DNA of 64,000 nucleotides from Evernia prunastri (taxonomy: Eukaryota > Ascomycota > Lecanoromycetes > Lecanorales > Parmeliaceae), in contig NKYR01000021.1 in the NCBI GenBank assembly GCA_003184365.1, forward strand, positions 186,001 to 250,000, in the 5' to 3' direction. Below are positions 44,577 through 55,521 of this stretch, in pieces (position 1 is the first letter of the stretch; each line of letters begins with the position of its first letter). A program made the position numbers and the translations under genes. The notes beneath the pieces were generated by a model. The model had not been told where the DNA came from, did no database searches, and saw only the letters and a program-made list of their open reading frames with translations.

Positions 44577-45770
44577 ATGTCGACTTTGCTTCTTTCGCCC
44601 TTCGAACGCCTATTCGTCCAGATAGAGCAGCCAGCCTCAGGGTACATTAGGTTGTACCACCCGAATTACTCCCCCGCCTTGCCACCCACCCAACTCTTCT
44701 CCCTCCTCGATCTACAATCCAAGCTCTCCTTACGATGTTTATCTCCCACCACGAAATTTTGGGTCGATTCTGCGCATCCCTCCGTCTTCTCAAACCTCAG
44801 TGTCCTCTTTCCCCTCAACGTCTACTCCGCCGAAGAGCTGTTAGCCCTCCACAACACCTCACCGCAATGCGAGCACCTCACAGCCACTCTGTCGCAATAC
44901 GTTTCAGTACCCAGACCAAGCGACATTATTCCCCTACCTCCTTTCCCACGCCTGCAACATCTCTCCCTCACGGCCCCAGATCATGATCCTTTCCACGCCC
45001 TCCTCTCCTTCCGCCTCGCGCTCCAGTGCGTATACATTCCGCTCCTCATCCGTCTCACAATCAACAACCTATCCGTCCCCGGCATCCTAGCCCTTCGCTG
45101 GGGCAGCTTCACCTCCTTTGGCGATACCGGCTGGACGGGTGGAAACGTGTGGCAAGGGTTGCAAGAGCTAGATGTGAAAGTCGTGAGCTGGTGGCAAGAG
45201 GAGCAGGAGAGAGAACGCGACTACAATCACGAAGCGGAAAAAGAAGATCGGCGCACGTGCACTAGGGTCCTGCACGACTGGCTTCACTCCTTCGCCGCCA
45301 ACGGACAGCTGCGCTCATTCAGGTTCGAATGGGTCAATACGACCAGTGAACGTCCGAATCCGCTCCTCCTCGACGAACTCGTGAGAGAGAAATGGTTCAG
45401 TGCGCCGGGCATTCGATGGACACATTTGAAAGAGCTGTGGCTTGGGAGTGTTTGGGTATCCTTGGTAGATGTGCAACGCATGAAGGAGAGAATGGCGGGG
45501 TTGGAGAAGCTGGTGGTGACGCCTGAGTGTCTAGATGGCGAACTTATCGCAACCGGCCGGCCGATTGACGCGAATGGGAAGATGTGGATGGAAATCTTCG
45601 TGGAGGGAGAGTGGTCAGAAGTGATTCGGCGTCTCTCCAGGACAGCAGCAGAAGCAGAGACGGCAGCAGTCAGGGGGTTTCATCGCGAGAGGGTGCTGTC
45701 AGAGGATAGAGCGTCGATGGTGTTGCCTTTCATGCTTGATCTTTCGTCGGAAGATGATACGATACCGTAG
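44577..45770 (+). CDS. Hypothetical F-box/LRR-like protein
   Basis: Intronless frame of 397 residues with an ATG at 44577. The first 60 residues have F-box-like spacing of hydrophobics (LPPTQLFSLLDLQSKLSLRC, then FWVDSAHPSVFSNLSVLFP). Leucine-rich segments follow (PPFPRLQHLSL, IPLLIRLTINNLSVPGILAL, WTHLKELWLGSVWVS). This is the look of fungal F-box proteins that recruit SCF ligases, but no diagnostic match is certain. It starts about 200 bp after the helicase stop on the same strand, with its own CT-rich leader. Confidence 0.65.
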   Translation: MSTLLLSPFERLFVQIEQPASGYIRLYHPNYSPALPPTQLFSLLDLQSKLSLRCLSPTTKFWVDSAHPSVFSNLSVLFPLNVYSAEELLALHNTSPQCEHLTATLSQYVSVPRPSDIIPLPPFPRLQHLSLTAPDHDPFHALLSFRLALQCVYIPLLIRLTINNLSVPGILALRWGSFTSFGDTGWTGGNVWQGLQELDVKVVSWWQEEQERERDYNHEAEKEDRRTCTRVLHDWLHSFAANGQLRSFRFEWVNTTSERPNPLLLDELVREKWFSAPGIRWTHLKELWLGSVWVSLVDVQRMKERMAGLEKLVVTPECLDGELIATGRPIDANGKMWMEIFVEGEWSEVIRRLSRTAAEAETAAVRGFHRERVLSEDRASMVLPFMLDLSSEDDTIP

Positions 45771-46528
45771 CGAGCTACAACACAGATGAGCTGCTTCTAT
45801 GCATTGATCAATGGTCGGCCGGTCTGCTATCTTGCGAACAACAGTACTACTTATCCTGTTGTAGAGTACTCGTACTCGTAAACCCCATGCTACCTGCTCA
45901 TGACTCAGAAGCCGCCCCCACTTACTCAGCTCATGACTCGGAGAGCGCTAGAATCTTCTCAACGTCTAGTCTACGTAAGGCACATTGATAAACCACAATA
46001 ACATCATTACGACATGGACCCCTTCCACCTGTCTCAAATGAATAGTACTGGATACGGTATGGGCACTGCAAGAGGAGGATTGTCACACTATACTGCTTCG
46101 CTTTCTTGAGCGCATGAATTCATGGAAGATTGCATTGATTGAGTAGAATTTGCGCTATGGAAACATTTATTGTACACTATCCTGAAGAGTGGATCCGCTC
46201 AACGACTGGGGTATGGGATTTGATAATGACGTTGATGAATATGGAGCCGTATTGACGAACAAGTAGCCAGGTATGCGTCGATATCTGGCAAGGCTGTAGA
46301 GTTACCTCGTGATGGGGACACTTTGGCCACGACATGCACAAAATGCGTACTCGATCCAACGGCTGCGAACTGATAATGATGCTGGAGTGTGTATTGGAAT
46401 ATTAAAGGGGATCGACGTACGTCTGTTCGAAGCTGAGAAACTGGACTGAAGAAGAATCGAAATTGCGATTGTGCGTGCGGAGAAAGAAAAGTAGTGCTGC
46501 TGCTGCTTATTGAGAGTCCGAAGAGGCC
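45771..46528. other. Convergent intergenic region
   Basis: About 760 bp between the 3' ends of two converging genes. No coding or structural signal was recognised. Confidence 0.55.
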
Positions 46529-49482
46529 TTACTGACGGCGGCGGCTGGGCATGTTAGTAGGCTCCTTGGAGATGTCTTCATCTGAATCCGTAGTATCTTC
46601 ACGGTTTCTCTTAGAGGTATGACGCCCTCCACGTAGCACCACATGACGAGCCATGATCGGATCTAGTGGCCGGAATCCACCAATGGAACTGCCTTCGGTG
46701 TTGTCTGCTGCCGGGCCATGGGTAGGTTCAAAGGCGCTGTCTGGGTCCCACATGTCTGGCTCGTATGGGTTGGATGTCAGACGAGTACCTTTGCGGACTG
46801 TGCTCGACTGAAGCATGGCTGCTTGGACCAAGGGATCGATCCATTCGCCGTCATCAGAGATGCGATCCATTTTCTTGAGACCCGAGACGCGTTTGGATGG
46901 ATGGCCGCTAGTATCACGGGTTTGAGACGCACCTGTCTCTCGAGCCTGACGTGGCAAAGGTGAAGCGAAAGGAGATTCTACGACTGGGCGATTACGATTG
47001 CCAATTCGTGTGCCGCTTAGGGTATTGGAGAAGACCTGGTCCAGATCGAAAGGGTCGTGTTGCTCAGCGCCGCAGTCTGGATTGCAGTGCTGATAGAGAT
47101 CCTCGCGGTGGAATACCTTGCAGCGGTCACTGGCGTACAGCATCTCTTCTGTAATGTTCGGTCCGGAAACATATGTTTGGTGGTATGCGTATGGAAAGGT
47201 TATCACCATCTCGCCCTGGTGCTGGACCACTTCGGTAAAGTCGATATCATTGTATGACATCGTCGCATGTGGCATATACACCGGCTCATGCTCAACGAAT
47301 TGACTGCACGCTGGAGGTTTCTCGGGGCGACCAATTAGCGTTTCGCTGTTCTGCGCTTTGTACACAAGCTCTTCAAGCTTCGCGTGATGCTCTGGGAGCA
47401 CCACTGTCATGATTCTGGAAGCCCCAGAGTGATGAAAGTTGATTGAGTATGCGGCATACTTATTCATCTGGAGCGGAGACATTGGACCGGCGTCGCTAGC
47501 CATGTGAAAGACTGACGCCTTGGTATCTGGCTGAGTCGATGCAGAAGACGCGAAGCGGTTGCCGGAGAATCTCTGGATGTTTGGACCGTTGCATCCCAAA
47601 GCAGCTCGCAAACGACGAGTCGCTATGGGTAAGCAGTCAGCAGATATTCCATGGTAAAAACTATATCAGAAGAGGTTGGTAGACCAAGGAGACGTGTCGT
47701 ACCATTTACGTTCCATGCGCAAAGCATGCCTGCGCCCCGCGTCTCACTACGCCAAAATAGTTCATCCTCAGTGTATGGTTCACACTCATGAGCCTCTTTC
47801 CAGACATCATTGCGACTGACAGCTCCTTCGCTGACTCCCCAGTTTTCGATGAGATCGTCTTTGTCAGATTGAATTGCCTGCAGCCACTCGTCGGCTTCCC
47901 AGGAAGCTAAGCCATCGGTTATGAATACGTTGTGAAGCTTGGACTCCTCTGCCGCTTCTTCGTTCAAGCTTATTGCGACTTTCAAAGTATCAATGGAACG
48001 CAGCTTGTGTGGCTTCGTGATTCTGCTCGGAATTCTATGTTGTGATAGACTGTGGCAGAGTCAGAGCTGGATTCTGAGGGAAAGGGATCTGCGGAAGAAT
48101 ATTCACCACTCAGAAGGTACGATGACCTTGACTGCACCCATCTTGCGACCGGCCATGTCCTCGACGTTTTTCAAGAAGCGAGTAAAGTCGTTGAAAACTT
48201 CCGCGGTGGGGGTGAAAACGTACAAGCCCTTATCCATGTAGAAAGCGTCTTGGAAGTCTTCTGGGATATTGGCAGTAGCATGGTAGGCCGGCTTTTTGCG
48301 GCGGTCTGAATCCATGTCTTGCTGTGAAGGACTTGGGTTGTATCGAGGTGATTTGACGAGCTGGTTGACTCGCTCTAAACCCAAACTCAAGTCAGCAGTC
48401 TGGTCGCAGAAGGACGCAAAAACAGTTTGGGGGCCTCCGCCAGCTTTGGTGAGTAAGGTGGAGGGAAACTCAGTATAGTGCTAGAGGTGACTGACCTTTC
48501 TGGTTGTCCCAGGTCGCCCACGCGGTCGATGCTAATTCAGTTGCCAGTGTCTGGTTGCGCTGGATGTTTTCCAAGAAATTTCCGGCCTGCTGAAGCATTT
48601 TGCGACGTGATGAAGTTGGCTGTGGGAGGATTTGACTGTTTGTGTTAATTGGATCAACGAAATCCTCCTCACCATCTTCTTCCTCGCTTAAAATCTGGTG
48701 CCGGTCCGAAGAAAGCCCGACCTTCCCTTCAGCATAGAAAGTTTTTGTTCCTTTCCCTATGCCGCTGAACTCGGCGAGCATGAGTCTACGGATGTTCAGA
48801 CTGTCTCTGGACTCTGGAGGCTTGCACTTGATCAGATTCACAAGGTCTTTGCGTGTCTTTCTCGTCAAGTGCACATCACTCCAGTCATCCGTCAGGCCGT
48901 AGAGCGCTTCTATTTGACGATCGGACTCAGGCTCTGGAGATTGGTTGTGTGCTTCGATCTCGCGGAGCATTAGCGATTTGCGGACTGGTTTCGATGACGC
49001 GAGGTGTGATGAAGCGGAAGTTCTAGTTTTCCGGTAAACCGCCACTCCAGTTTCCGAGTCGGGCTCTGGCGACTCATTGTGCGGTTCAAGCTCGCTGAGC
49101 ATGCGAGGTTTGCGAGCTGACTTTCTTGCTGCCGGTTCTGCGGAGCGACGATTGGTGGACTGCATATGGATTAGCGTCGAAGCACGCGAGCTTGCTTGAG
49201 AGTTTCTTGCTACCTTAGATTTCCGTTGCACTTCTACCGCTTCATCTTGGGGGAGGAACAGGCTGTCATCTTCGTCCACAAAGAGGGGTTCATCTTCGTC
49301 GATGATACGGCTTCTATTTAGGTGAACGCTTCTATTTCGGTGAACGAGAAGCTCAGTGTCGTTGTCTTGCGGAGCTTGGGAGAGATTTGAAAGATGGTCC
49401 TGATGCTGAGGGACCACAGGCATAACTGCTGAGCCATGTCTATTTCGATAGGCGTTCCTACGACTGCGTAAGTTGCTGCCGT
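46529..49482 (-). CDS. JmjN/JmjC domain chromatin protein
   Basis: Supported exons are 49482..48496, 48374..48107, 48049..47703 and 47622..46529, about 898 residues; the true start is uncertain. The first exon is disordered, with repeated SPEPDS/SPEPES motifs and Arg/Lys-rich tracts. The second has a JmjN domain (GLYVFTPTAEVFNDFTRFLK). The last has a JmjC fold (YAAYSINFHHSGASR, later VITFPYAYHQTYVSG). JmjC proteins are Fe(II)/2-oxoglutarate histone demethylases. Here the third metal ligand His (YAYH) is present, but the usual H-x-E/D just ahead of YSIN is replaced by a longer stretch starting FHMASD, so catalysis is doubtful. The C-terminus has a Pro/Ser/Arg-rich tail. It is expected in the nucleus. 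Confidence 0.78.
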
Positions 49483-49880
49483 CTGAGACTCAAAGAATAT
49501 ACTGACGAGGTCGTGGTCACCTCTCTTCCTGGATCCAAGCCAACTCTCTCGTACAGAAAACCCCCAATCCTCAAGACTCTGCAGATCGCGTCAGTCCGAG
49601 GTACGCTTTGGCTGCTCCAAAGCCAGCACAGTCTTACCTTGGAGGCTCATAGAAGTTTGATATTTGGTGTGAGACAGCTCTGGGAACCGATGCATAGCAC
49701 GGGACATGAGGTCCTCCAGATTCGGTGATCCTGCGCGTGTCAGTCCCTGTGGGCTCTTCTCACAGTGACGGTACAGTAATACCTTGGTGTTCCTCTTGGC
49801 TCAGGTCTCAAGACTCCACTGGGCACGTGAGTTGGAGGCAGTGACTGCCATTCGCGCCCATAATTGTGACCTCGAGGCAT
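49483..49880 (-). other. Probable 5' exons of the JmjC gene, not resolved
   Basis: An ATG at 49880 opens a protein-like frame (MPRGHNYGREWQSLPPTHV). Two further minus-strand stretches (about 49735-49640 and 49585-49520) have good GT-AG borders and coding-like sequence such as NLEDLMSRAMHRFPEL. I could not find one set of junctions that keeps all frames open into the main exon at 49482, so the N-terminus is left open. Confidence 0.35.
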
Positions 49881-52862
49881 GATCTGGGGTCTGTCAGCGA
49901 TATGGCGATCGATGACGGCCATGAAGAAGACCTGGAAAGAGAGCGACCTACTATTCCTCGAAGCACTGTCTTCTTCTCTTCTTGTTTTGTTTCTTACTGC
50001 TAAGAAAACCCTGGCCTATGATCGATGTTGCTCTTCTATGCTCAGGACCTAAGTTGGCATGGGACTCAGCCCTTGCCCTGCAGCAAGCCTTGGGTTGAAC
50101 GGCAAGACGAAGGTTAGAGGGTAGAAGATGAACGATTTGCTTATGGAAAATCTTAAAGATGTTAGTTGATCCCTGGACAAATGCTCAAACTTAGCTGGCC
50201 CACGGTGAATTGTCAAGTGAGCTCAGCTCACGCCCCAGGCTTCACTCCTGCAGAACTCCTCCTCCAGCTGCCAATCTTTGAGTTCTTTCGGATAGAAGCT
50301 GGTACTGGTAGGTAGCAACTCCGGTTCAAGATGGATAAAGTCAGTACGGGGTGGTGCGATGGAAAAGATGGTTGCTCAGTGGAAAGTCTTCCCGTCTTGT
50401 GATTTTGAGTGCAGATTTGTTTATGTTTAGCGTGTTTCGCTTGGGTTCTTCCATGGTTTTGCCGACGGACATATTTTCCCTTCACTCCGGAGCATGGTAT
50501 CAGATTCTGATATGCGTGTTTCGGTCTCCGTGGGATGGTGGTCCTAAGGATTATGAAATCAGTATAGACTGTAAATGTTTTAGCTTGCTCATGCTTTGTC
50601 TCTTGTCTCCGTCTTTGCTCTTTTGGATTCTCATGGCTAATGACTGGGGCTCTGTCTCCTGGGAGCAGAATAAACCTTGATATACTGAGATACTTGGGAG
50701 TAATGAGAGTGACTTTGCTATTATCCTGATTTTCCAGATTTGTATCTCTTGTGATAGAGCAAGCTGAAAAGGTTCTAGCAGTCTTTCAAACCATCTCTTT
50801 TTGTGTGAGGGCGTCCCCCTGAATCAACAAGCTGCCACATTTTGCTAGTCATATTTCATATCAAGATTCTAGAGCCTCTGAACAGGTTTCGACACATAAA
50901 TTTCCTGCTCTAAGTCTTCCAAGAACCATCCAGTGGATCTTGTATGCTTCCGCATGGCTTCGTTATCCCACAGTCTTTCACTTTCATACTGATCCTACCA
51001 CTTTAGCACAGGAACTTCTCCTGGCAGGTGAATTTTATGATTGCAATCATGTTTTCTTGGAGCTGACTTCACTGCCCAACTTACATTGTGACTCTATTTC
51101 TCCTAGGCTCCTAGCTTAACACTCTTCAATGCTGAACTTTGGAGCAGACCCGTTGTCCTCTAAACAGCTGCCTAGGGCCTACATCTACCTCTGTCGGCCG
51201 GGGCTATAACCTGGCTTGAAGGCTAATTGCCAGAATCTAGCCTTTCCTGTGTATTGCCTTTCTTCCTTCTCCACAGATTTGAAGTCCAATCTTTCTCTTC
51301 CTATCAGGTCGGTATTCAATTTCCATCTTAGGAACAAGCATCAGTCTGCCTCCACACTCTCGACCCAAACAAAGTTTCCTCTCTTCCTCAAATCTATTTT
51401 CCCCTTTGCATTAGTCCCAGAATCATAAGTATACGTCCATACTACCTCAATACTACCTCACAGCCTCAGCTCACGCCTTGTGGTCAGTCTCTATAACCGT
51501 AAAATCCATATCTCCCTGCGTCTCTCGCAGTTTTATCCCCATTCAAATCATCTGTCCGGCTTTGAACCTTGGTATCATAATGGGACTCTCCTCTCACTCA
51601 AATATGGTCCTGTCATTTCAAATAATGATGAGGTCTCGTTTCTACAAGTGTACCTCAAGATGTCACAAAGATACTAGCAGCCTAACGAACCTCTGTTTAT
51701 GCTCGATCACTTCCAAGTCTTTTCCGGAATATCATTCGGCTCCTCATTAAACAGTTGAATGCAATAACGCCAACAAATTCATAACGGAAAGCAGAAGCCC
51801 TTGCTGGAAAATTCAACGTGAGCGTATACGTACGCACTTCTTAGCTCGCCTAAGTGGAAGCAATCGCCCACCAGATTTTAGAAACGAGGGCTACCTCGCT
51901 ATGAAGTAGTTCGTCCGGATTCATGATCTTCTGGCTGAACTCTTTGGCTCTCTTGATAAAAGCAAAGTCACCAATCGACGCGGCGCCACCTCAGCAGTCA
52001 GCCACAATATTCTCGTTCTCGTAAAAGCTGATGCAGCTAAGGTAGCTGACCGTGTTAGCTGGCGTATCAGTGTTTAACAAAATCATCAAACTTCCATAGA
52101 CTGTGCAACAGACTGTGAATCAATACCCTTTACTTTTGTCACTGACAAGAGGCTTCCTGTAGCCAGACCTAGATGAGTAGCAGAAGCTTAATGTGGGGGT
52201 TGAAACACTGACCGCTACTGAGGCGAAATCCCAATTGCAGTTCACGGTTACAGCCCTACGGTGCTACCTATGCAAGTTTTAGCGTGTGCAAAATTGATGC
52301 TTTTTCTTGGCACTACAACATCTAAACTTATCAGAACATGGCGAAGGATGTATCGGAACAACCAAGAGCTGATGGCACAGGACTTATGAAACACTGCCTT
52401 GGGGAACAATAACCTCGAATTGAAATTTACAGAACCCCCAGTCGACTTTAATTGTTGACCTTCAATACCTTTCACCGCTACTCCTTGGTTTATGCACCGA
52501 GTGCCCCCACTATCACTTCTCGTCACCCTGGACTGAGTGTCTATTTAAATTGAATCAGTGGTCCCAAATCTGCGATTTCGCTTTGGACTACGAAATTGCT
52601 TGATCTTTGAAAGTCTGTTTTCCCCTGGGTGGTGATGGTTCCATTGGTAGAGCAACTGTAGCTCTTGACCGGATTAACGCCAACGGAATAGGACGGTGTT
52701 CTCAAGGCAGGCGTTTCTTGGATTGCTTCGGGATCTTTCATACCCCGAAACTTGTTCACTTTCGGTAAGCTTCTATTAATGGAACCTTAAAGAGCCTATT
52801 CTCACGGTTAGACAGCTGGAGTAACGCAGGCCCAGGAAGGACACTATCTATCCTCCTCTAAA
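49881..52862. other. 3-kb gene-poor region
   Basis: Pyrimidine-rich around 50,700-51,750, with no convincing intact gene. Minus-strand frames at 52248-52526 (92 aa) and 52541-52759 (72 aa) look faintly coding but match nothing known to me, and a broken coding remnant lies at 51850-52130. No repeats with terminal inverted structure were found by eye. Confidence 0.5.
51850..52130 (-). pseudogene. Decayed coding remnant, family unknown
   Basis: One minus-strand frame reads TPANTVSYLSCISFYENEN, a TGA at 51993-51991, then GGAASIGDFAFIKRAKEF and ends LVSKIWWAIAST before a TAG at 51852-51850. It looks like the C-terminal part of a globular protein broken by one stop; further stops lie upstream. I do not recognise the family. 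Confidence 0.3.
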
Positions 52863-53926
52863 ATGTCTCTCACAGACAATGGCAATGTCTTCGCAGATCT
52901 CTCCGGTACCTCAAACTCCACCTCTGGCAATCCTTATGATGCGTTGCTCGAAGCAGCCAAACAAGAACCGGTACCCGCAAAACCAAGCGTACGGGTGGCT
53001 GGAGAGCTGACTGCGCCAGAAACAAATCCAGCTTCGCTATAAGACTCACCGCGAGACCCGAAACGATCAACAGACAAAGAAGCTGCTTGCTCCAGATTTC
53101 TCGGGATTCATCATTGACGGAGTGCTGCACAAGCTCGTCAACCCAGAGACGAATCCAGGATACGTCGATCCAAGGAATTGCCTGGTGTTTTGGACACGAC
53201 CACCGAAACGTATTCGGGAGCTCGTGAATATGTTACAGAAGCGGCTAGTTGAATTTGCGCCTAGTCAGTATTCGATCATGGCCTATCGGTTATATGCTCA
53301 TTGATGCAGGCCTTTGGCTCATGCCCGTGGAATGTCTTCACATGACGGTCCTGGAGATCACGCATTCCAAAAAAGAGGCTGAGGTGGAGCATCTCGTGAA
53401 GACCATGGAGGGAAAGATATCGGAGATAACCGACTTTACGTACAATCATCGAGCCCGACTAGTTAAGCCGATGCTCAGCTACGACGCTGCGGCTATTGCC
53501 TTGAGCTTTTTACCGGCCGCTGGCGAAGGCTTGCCTAAAGAAAGCGCCGAAACTGCTGATGCTTACACTTATCACCATCTGCGTAGAGATATGTACGGTC
53601 TTTGCAAATCTGCGGGAGTAGAAGTGGCTTCTCGTTACGTTGTCCCATCTTCTCATCTTACAATCGCACGCTTCGTCACCCAAGAGGACATCTCGAGTAG
53701 TGATGGCAACGGTGTCGATCGTGGGAAGATCGAAACATTTGTTGGAAAGCTGGAAGAGATCAATGCGGAACTACGGTCTAAGTACTGGTCCGAGGACAGG
53801 GTGATCAGCTCGGGGAGCTGGATCGTAGGAGAAGAGAAGGGACTGGATTATCGGAGGGGTACTTTGTGGTATGGTGGGGGGCATAGTCATCGTGTGGGCA
53901 AGGGTTTCATTTTAGACGAATCTTGA
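52863..53926 (+). CDS. 2H phosphoesterase (RNA ligase/cyclic phosphodiesterase-like)
   Basis: Exons 52863..52970, 53020..53263 and 53310..53926 (introns of 49 and 46 bp) give 322 residues. Two H-x-T motifs, HMT at 128-130 and HLT at 233-235, define the 2H superfamily, whose members hydrolyse or ligate cyclic 2',3'-phosphates and related bonds in RNA or nucleotides. Between them runs the fungal-conserved VKPMLSYDAAAIALSFLPA. The first intron was placed at 52971 (GTACCC) because it restores one frame and has a CTGAC branch-like site. The physiological substrate is unknown. Confidence 0.8.
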
Positions 53927-54250
53927 GGTTCTCCGGCATGCTGGCCTCAGGCATTCTGCTCGATCAAAAAAATTTCTGCGCAGTGTCTGACATTCACCGT
54001 ACTCTGAGTCGAACATAGAAGCATGTAATAGAACAACCTGGACTGCGATCTTAGAAAATTTGCCTCATAATGGCGACAAATTCAGATTCGAGATTCGATA
54101 TTTGCCACAAAAAGCTTGGCGCCTTGGCGCAGATCTCCAAGCGAGCCGCATCCCACAGTTGGAACTTGAACCTCATCGGCGGCGCGCACACGATTACACC
54201 AACATCAACCACTCAATCGTTCGAAGCTAGACCAGCGGAGTATACTCAAG
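53927..54250. other. Promoter/5' UTR of eL42
   Basis: About 320 bp. An ATG at 54070 opens a 92-codon frame that runs across the real eL42 start codon and first intron. It is judged a leader frame, not a gene. No other feature was seen. Confidence 0.55.
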
Positions 54251-55154
54251 ATGGTAAGCTTCCTAGTCACCCTCCGCTATATTCATCTGTCTTGTGCGAA
54301 GAATGCGCTGGGTTTGCGGGCAATGGAAGGAGGTTGAAGGCGAGCTGAAGGCGACGAGGTGGTTAGCTGGGAGGTGCATAAAGAGGAGGGATAGCCCTGA
54401 AGAGCAGGAACTCAAACGAACTCTTTGCAAAGGCGACGGCAGGATCTCCTTAGGGTTCACCTCCTCCGCCAACGCAGCTCTGAAGGGGAGGGAACACCTG
54501 CACGAAAGCGGCCTTTCTCCCGCTCTTTTGCACCGAGAGCAAGTCATTCATCTTCCTGCCGTACCCTCGCTAACAAATCTCTTTCTCTAGGTCAACGTAT
54601 GTGTATCCAGAACCCACACCTCCCTCCACTCTCCCCTATTCGACCAAAACACCAAGAAAGACCTTTCAAACCTCTCTCTCTTTCTCTCTACATCGGTGAT
54701 TAACGGATGATACACCCCAGGTTCCCAAAACCCGCCGCACCTACTGCAAGGGCAAAGAGTGCAAAAAGCATACGCAACACAAGGTCACCCAATACAAAGC
54801 CGGCAAGGTACCGTAGCCCTTCCCCTCCCTGTTCCCCGGGGGGGCTTTTCCATCCACACACAAACTCATCGCTCCCCCACACCCTCGCCCCCAACAGCCC
54901 ACCATAACTGACCGTCTACTCCACACCAGGCATCCTCAGTCGCACAAGGCAAGCGCCGCTACGACCGCAAGCAGTCCGGCTACGGCGGTCAGACGAAGCC
55001 CGTCTTCCACAAGAAAGCAAAGACGACCAAAAAGGTGGTGCTGAGGCTGGAATGCACGCAGTGCAAAACCAAGGCGCAGTTGGCACTCAAGCGGTGCAAG
55101 CATTTTGAGCTGGGAGGGGATAAAAAGACGAAGGGTGCCGCGCTGGTGTTCTAG
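54251..55154 (+). CDS. RPL42: 60S ribosomal protein eL42 (L36a/L44)
   Basis: Four coding exons: ATG alone (54251..54253), a six-base exon GTCAAC (54591..54596), 54721..54807 and 54930..55154. Together they give 106 residues, the normal eL42 length: MVNVPKTRRTYCKGKECKK, then HTQHKVTQYKAGKASS, ending KTKGAALVF. The zinc-binding cysteines CxxC are at YCKGKEC and ECTQCKTK. Introns are 337, 124 and 122 bp, and all junctions are GT-AG. eL42 lies near the ribosomal E site, where Pro-56-type variants give cycloheximide resistance; the HKKAKTTKK region is normal. It is highly conserved and secure. Confidence 0.96.
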
Positions 55155-55521
55155 ATGTGTTGCTGGGAGGGGAACGGGGAGCGGGGAGGGGGGAGGGGCT
55201 GCTTTGCTGTGGCTTTAGGTGATATAGTCTCACACTGAAGCTGAAGTATAGAAATACTTGAAGCACTGAAAGCAGATTTGCGCGCTTCTTCTCGGGTACT
55301 GTGACTATACAACTTCGATTGGCCTTCTGAGATGTATTCTATCCTGTTTACGCTCGCTCAATCAGTCCCGTACGCCTCCTCGCCAGTCAGCTCGCGCCGG
55401 ACCTAACACAGGCTATCCGGAAAACCTTTACGCAGCGCTGCCGTAGTGGCAGCCATAAGGTTCCCATTTTAAACGCTCTCCATCCATGCAGGTCAGCAAT
55501 GGTTCCTATCGCCCCTATGAC
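55155..55521. other. Convergent spacer eL42 / Ser-rich protein
   Basis: About 370 bp. A purine-rich G/A tract follows the eL42 stop. No gene was seen. Confidence 0.55.

Noticed and set aside
54070..54348. 92-codon frame beginning at 54070
   Set aside because: It runs through the true eL42 start codon and its first intron; the ribosomal protein gene explains this DNA.
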